From Bacteroidales bacterium (GTDB taxonomy: Bacteria > Bacteroidota > Bacteroidia > Bacteroidales > UBA10428): 7,106 nucleotides of DNA. Positions 6,680 through 7,106 of the stretch are shown here, in pieces. The notes below the pieces were generated by a model, which did not search any database, was not told the origin of the DNA, and saw only the letters and a program-made list of their open reading frames with translations. The stretch is taken from NCBI GenBank assembly GCA_016926235.1, contig JAFGOZ010000698.1:1-7106 (forward strand). The letters are read 5' to 3'. Numbering within the stretch: position 1 is the stretch's first letter; each line of letters starts with the position of its first letter. The position numbers and the translations under genes are program-made.

Positions 6680-6685
6680 AGAGGA
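6680..6685 (+). promoter_or_regulatory. Ribosome binding site of the intron-encoded protein
   Basis: AGAGGA lies 5 nt before ATG 6691 and supports that start. The frame is open upstream to a stop at 6625-6627, but the earlier GTG at 6658 is less well placed, with its purine run directly against it. Confidence 0.65.
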
Positions 6686-6690
6686 AACAT

Positions 6691-7106
6691 ATGCAGATAA
6701 GACAGGCTGAGCAACATATGCAAACCACACTGCGGGGAATAGCAAAGAGAGCGAAGGAGGATCCCGGACACCGATTTGGAAACCTATACAGTTTATTGAA
6801 TGCAGCGAATCTGCACTGGTGCTTCAGACAAATGAACCGGAAAGCAGCACCGGGAATAGACGGCGTAGACTGGAAGCGCTTTGAAGAAAATCTTGAGGAG
6901 AATGTCGGAGAGCTCGCGGCATCACTCAAAGAGAAGCGATACAAGGCAAAAAGGATACGGCGCCGCAACATCCCGAAACCGGATGGTAAAGAGCGGCCGC
7001 TGGGCATTCCAGTCATTGCAGACAAGCTGGTGCAGACTGCGGCGGCGAATATCTTGACAGCAATCTATGAGCAAGATTTTCTGCCGTCGAGCCACGGATA
7101 CCGGCG
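6691..7106 (+). CDS. ltrA: Group II intron-encoded reverse transcriptase/maturase, N-terminal part
   Basis: The first 138 residues are present and the frame is open at the window end. The N-terminal reverse transcriptase blocks are clear: NRKAAPGIDGVDW (about 49-61), KRYKAKRIRRRNIPKPDGKERPLGIP (RT1, about 82-107) and the DKLVQ...AIYEQDFLPSSHGYR block (about 111-138), all typical of LtrA-like proteins. The catalytic YADD, the maturase domain X and any HNH endonuclease lie beyond the window, so activity cannot be judged. The complete protein is usually 400-600 aa. It binds the unspliced intron RNA to help splicing and then reverse-transcribes the intron into new DNA sites. It lies in domain IV, the usual place, on the ribozyme strand. 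The symbol names the family only. Confidence 0.93.
   Translation, partial: MQIRQAEQHMQTTLRGIAKRAKEDPGHRFGNLYSLLNAANLHWCFRQMNRKAAPGIDGVDWKRFEENLEENVGELAASLKEKRYKAKRIRRRNIPKPDGKERPLGIPVIADKLVQTAAANILTAIYEQDFLPSSHGYR

Larger units (their letters stand above)
6196..7106 (+). mobile_element. Group II intron, 5' part, running off the window
   Basis: The intron starts with GTGCG (6196-6200), matching the GUGYG consensus. CCAGGT (6201-6206) pairs with ACCTGG (6524-6529) to close domain I. A candidate EBS1, TAACGTG (6425-6431), lies about 230 nt in and complements the 5' exon exactly. Domains II and III follow (about 6530-6625), including a GGGAGTCAGATC...CATAGTACTC stretch of the kind I recall from related proteobacterial introns. 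Domain IV holds the reverse transcriptase gene from 6691. Domains V and VI and the 3' exon are outside the window. The region 6196-6690 is ribozyme RNA and I see no other gene there. It is GC-richer than the cassette genes. The protein and ribozyme look like the bacterial ML/B-type group (IIA/IIB) more than IIC, but I cannot settle the class. Confidence 0.9.

Noticed and set aside
6609..7025. Open frame on the minus strand of about 138 codons
   Set aside because: It lies antisense to ribozyme domains III-IV and the clear reverse transcriptase frame, and has Cys/Ser/Phe-rich content typical of a shadow.

Overview
The window reads as a stretch of integron gene cassettes invaded by two group II introns. 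Two long, AT-rich genes in the same orientation (110-1876 and 2905-6051) each sit tightly between imperfect inverted repeats with the layout of attC recombination sites. These are a CTAAC-type R'' box, a stem with unpaired bases on the 5' arm, a variable loop, and a GTTAG-type R' box. No integron integrase, attI site, tRNA, rRNA or CRISPR array is visible, so this would be the interior of an array. The host cannot be named. A lipoprotein carrying PKD domains and a propeller, low-GC genes and GC-richer attC sites and introns would fit an environmental Gram-negative (FCB-group or delta/gammaproteobacterial type), but that is inference.

Layout. Positions 9-89 are a probable attC with a degenerate R' box. 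110-1876 encodes a 588-aa UPF1/Dna2-type superfamily 1 helicase. 1881-2830 is a second probable attC whose central loop is split by an ORF-less group II intron (about 2023-2731; domain V at 2659-2692). 2905-6051 encodes a 1048-aa secreted lipoprotein: lipobox, ZU5-like domain, Ig/PKD domains, Ig-like (Big2-like) domain and a seven-blade propeller. 6067-6195 is the best attC in the window. Its R' box is cut after GTTA by the 5' end of a second group II intron (6196 to beyond the window), which carries the start of a reverse transcriptase/maturase gene (6691 to the window end).

How the parts fit. The two large genes look like independent cassette cargo, not an operon with a shared pathway. The first stop codon lies 4 nt before its attC and the second 15 nt before its attC, as expected for cassettes. 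The most notable point is that the second intron's candidate EBS1 (TAACGTG, 6425-6431) is the perfect complement of the 7 nt just upstream of the intron (CACGTTA, 6189-6195), which include the conserved GTTA core of the attC. This suggests an intron that recognises attC R' boxes and inserts in the same direction as the cassette genes. The first intron lacks a reverse transcriptase and would need a protein supplied in trans to move.
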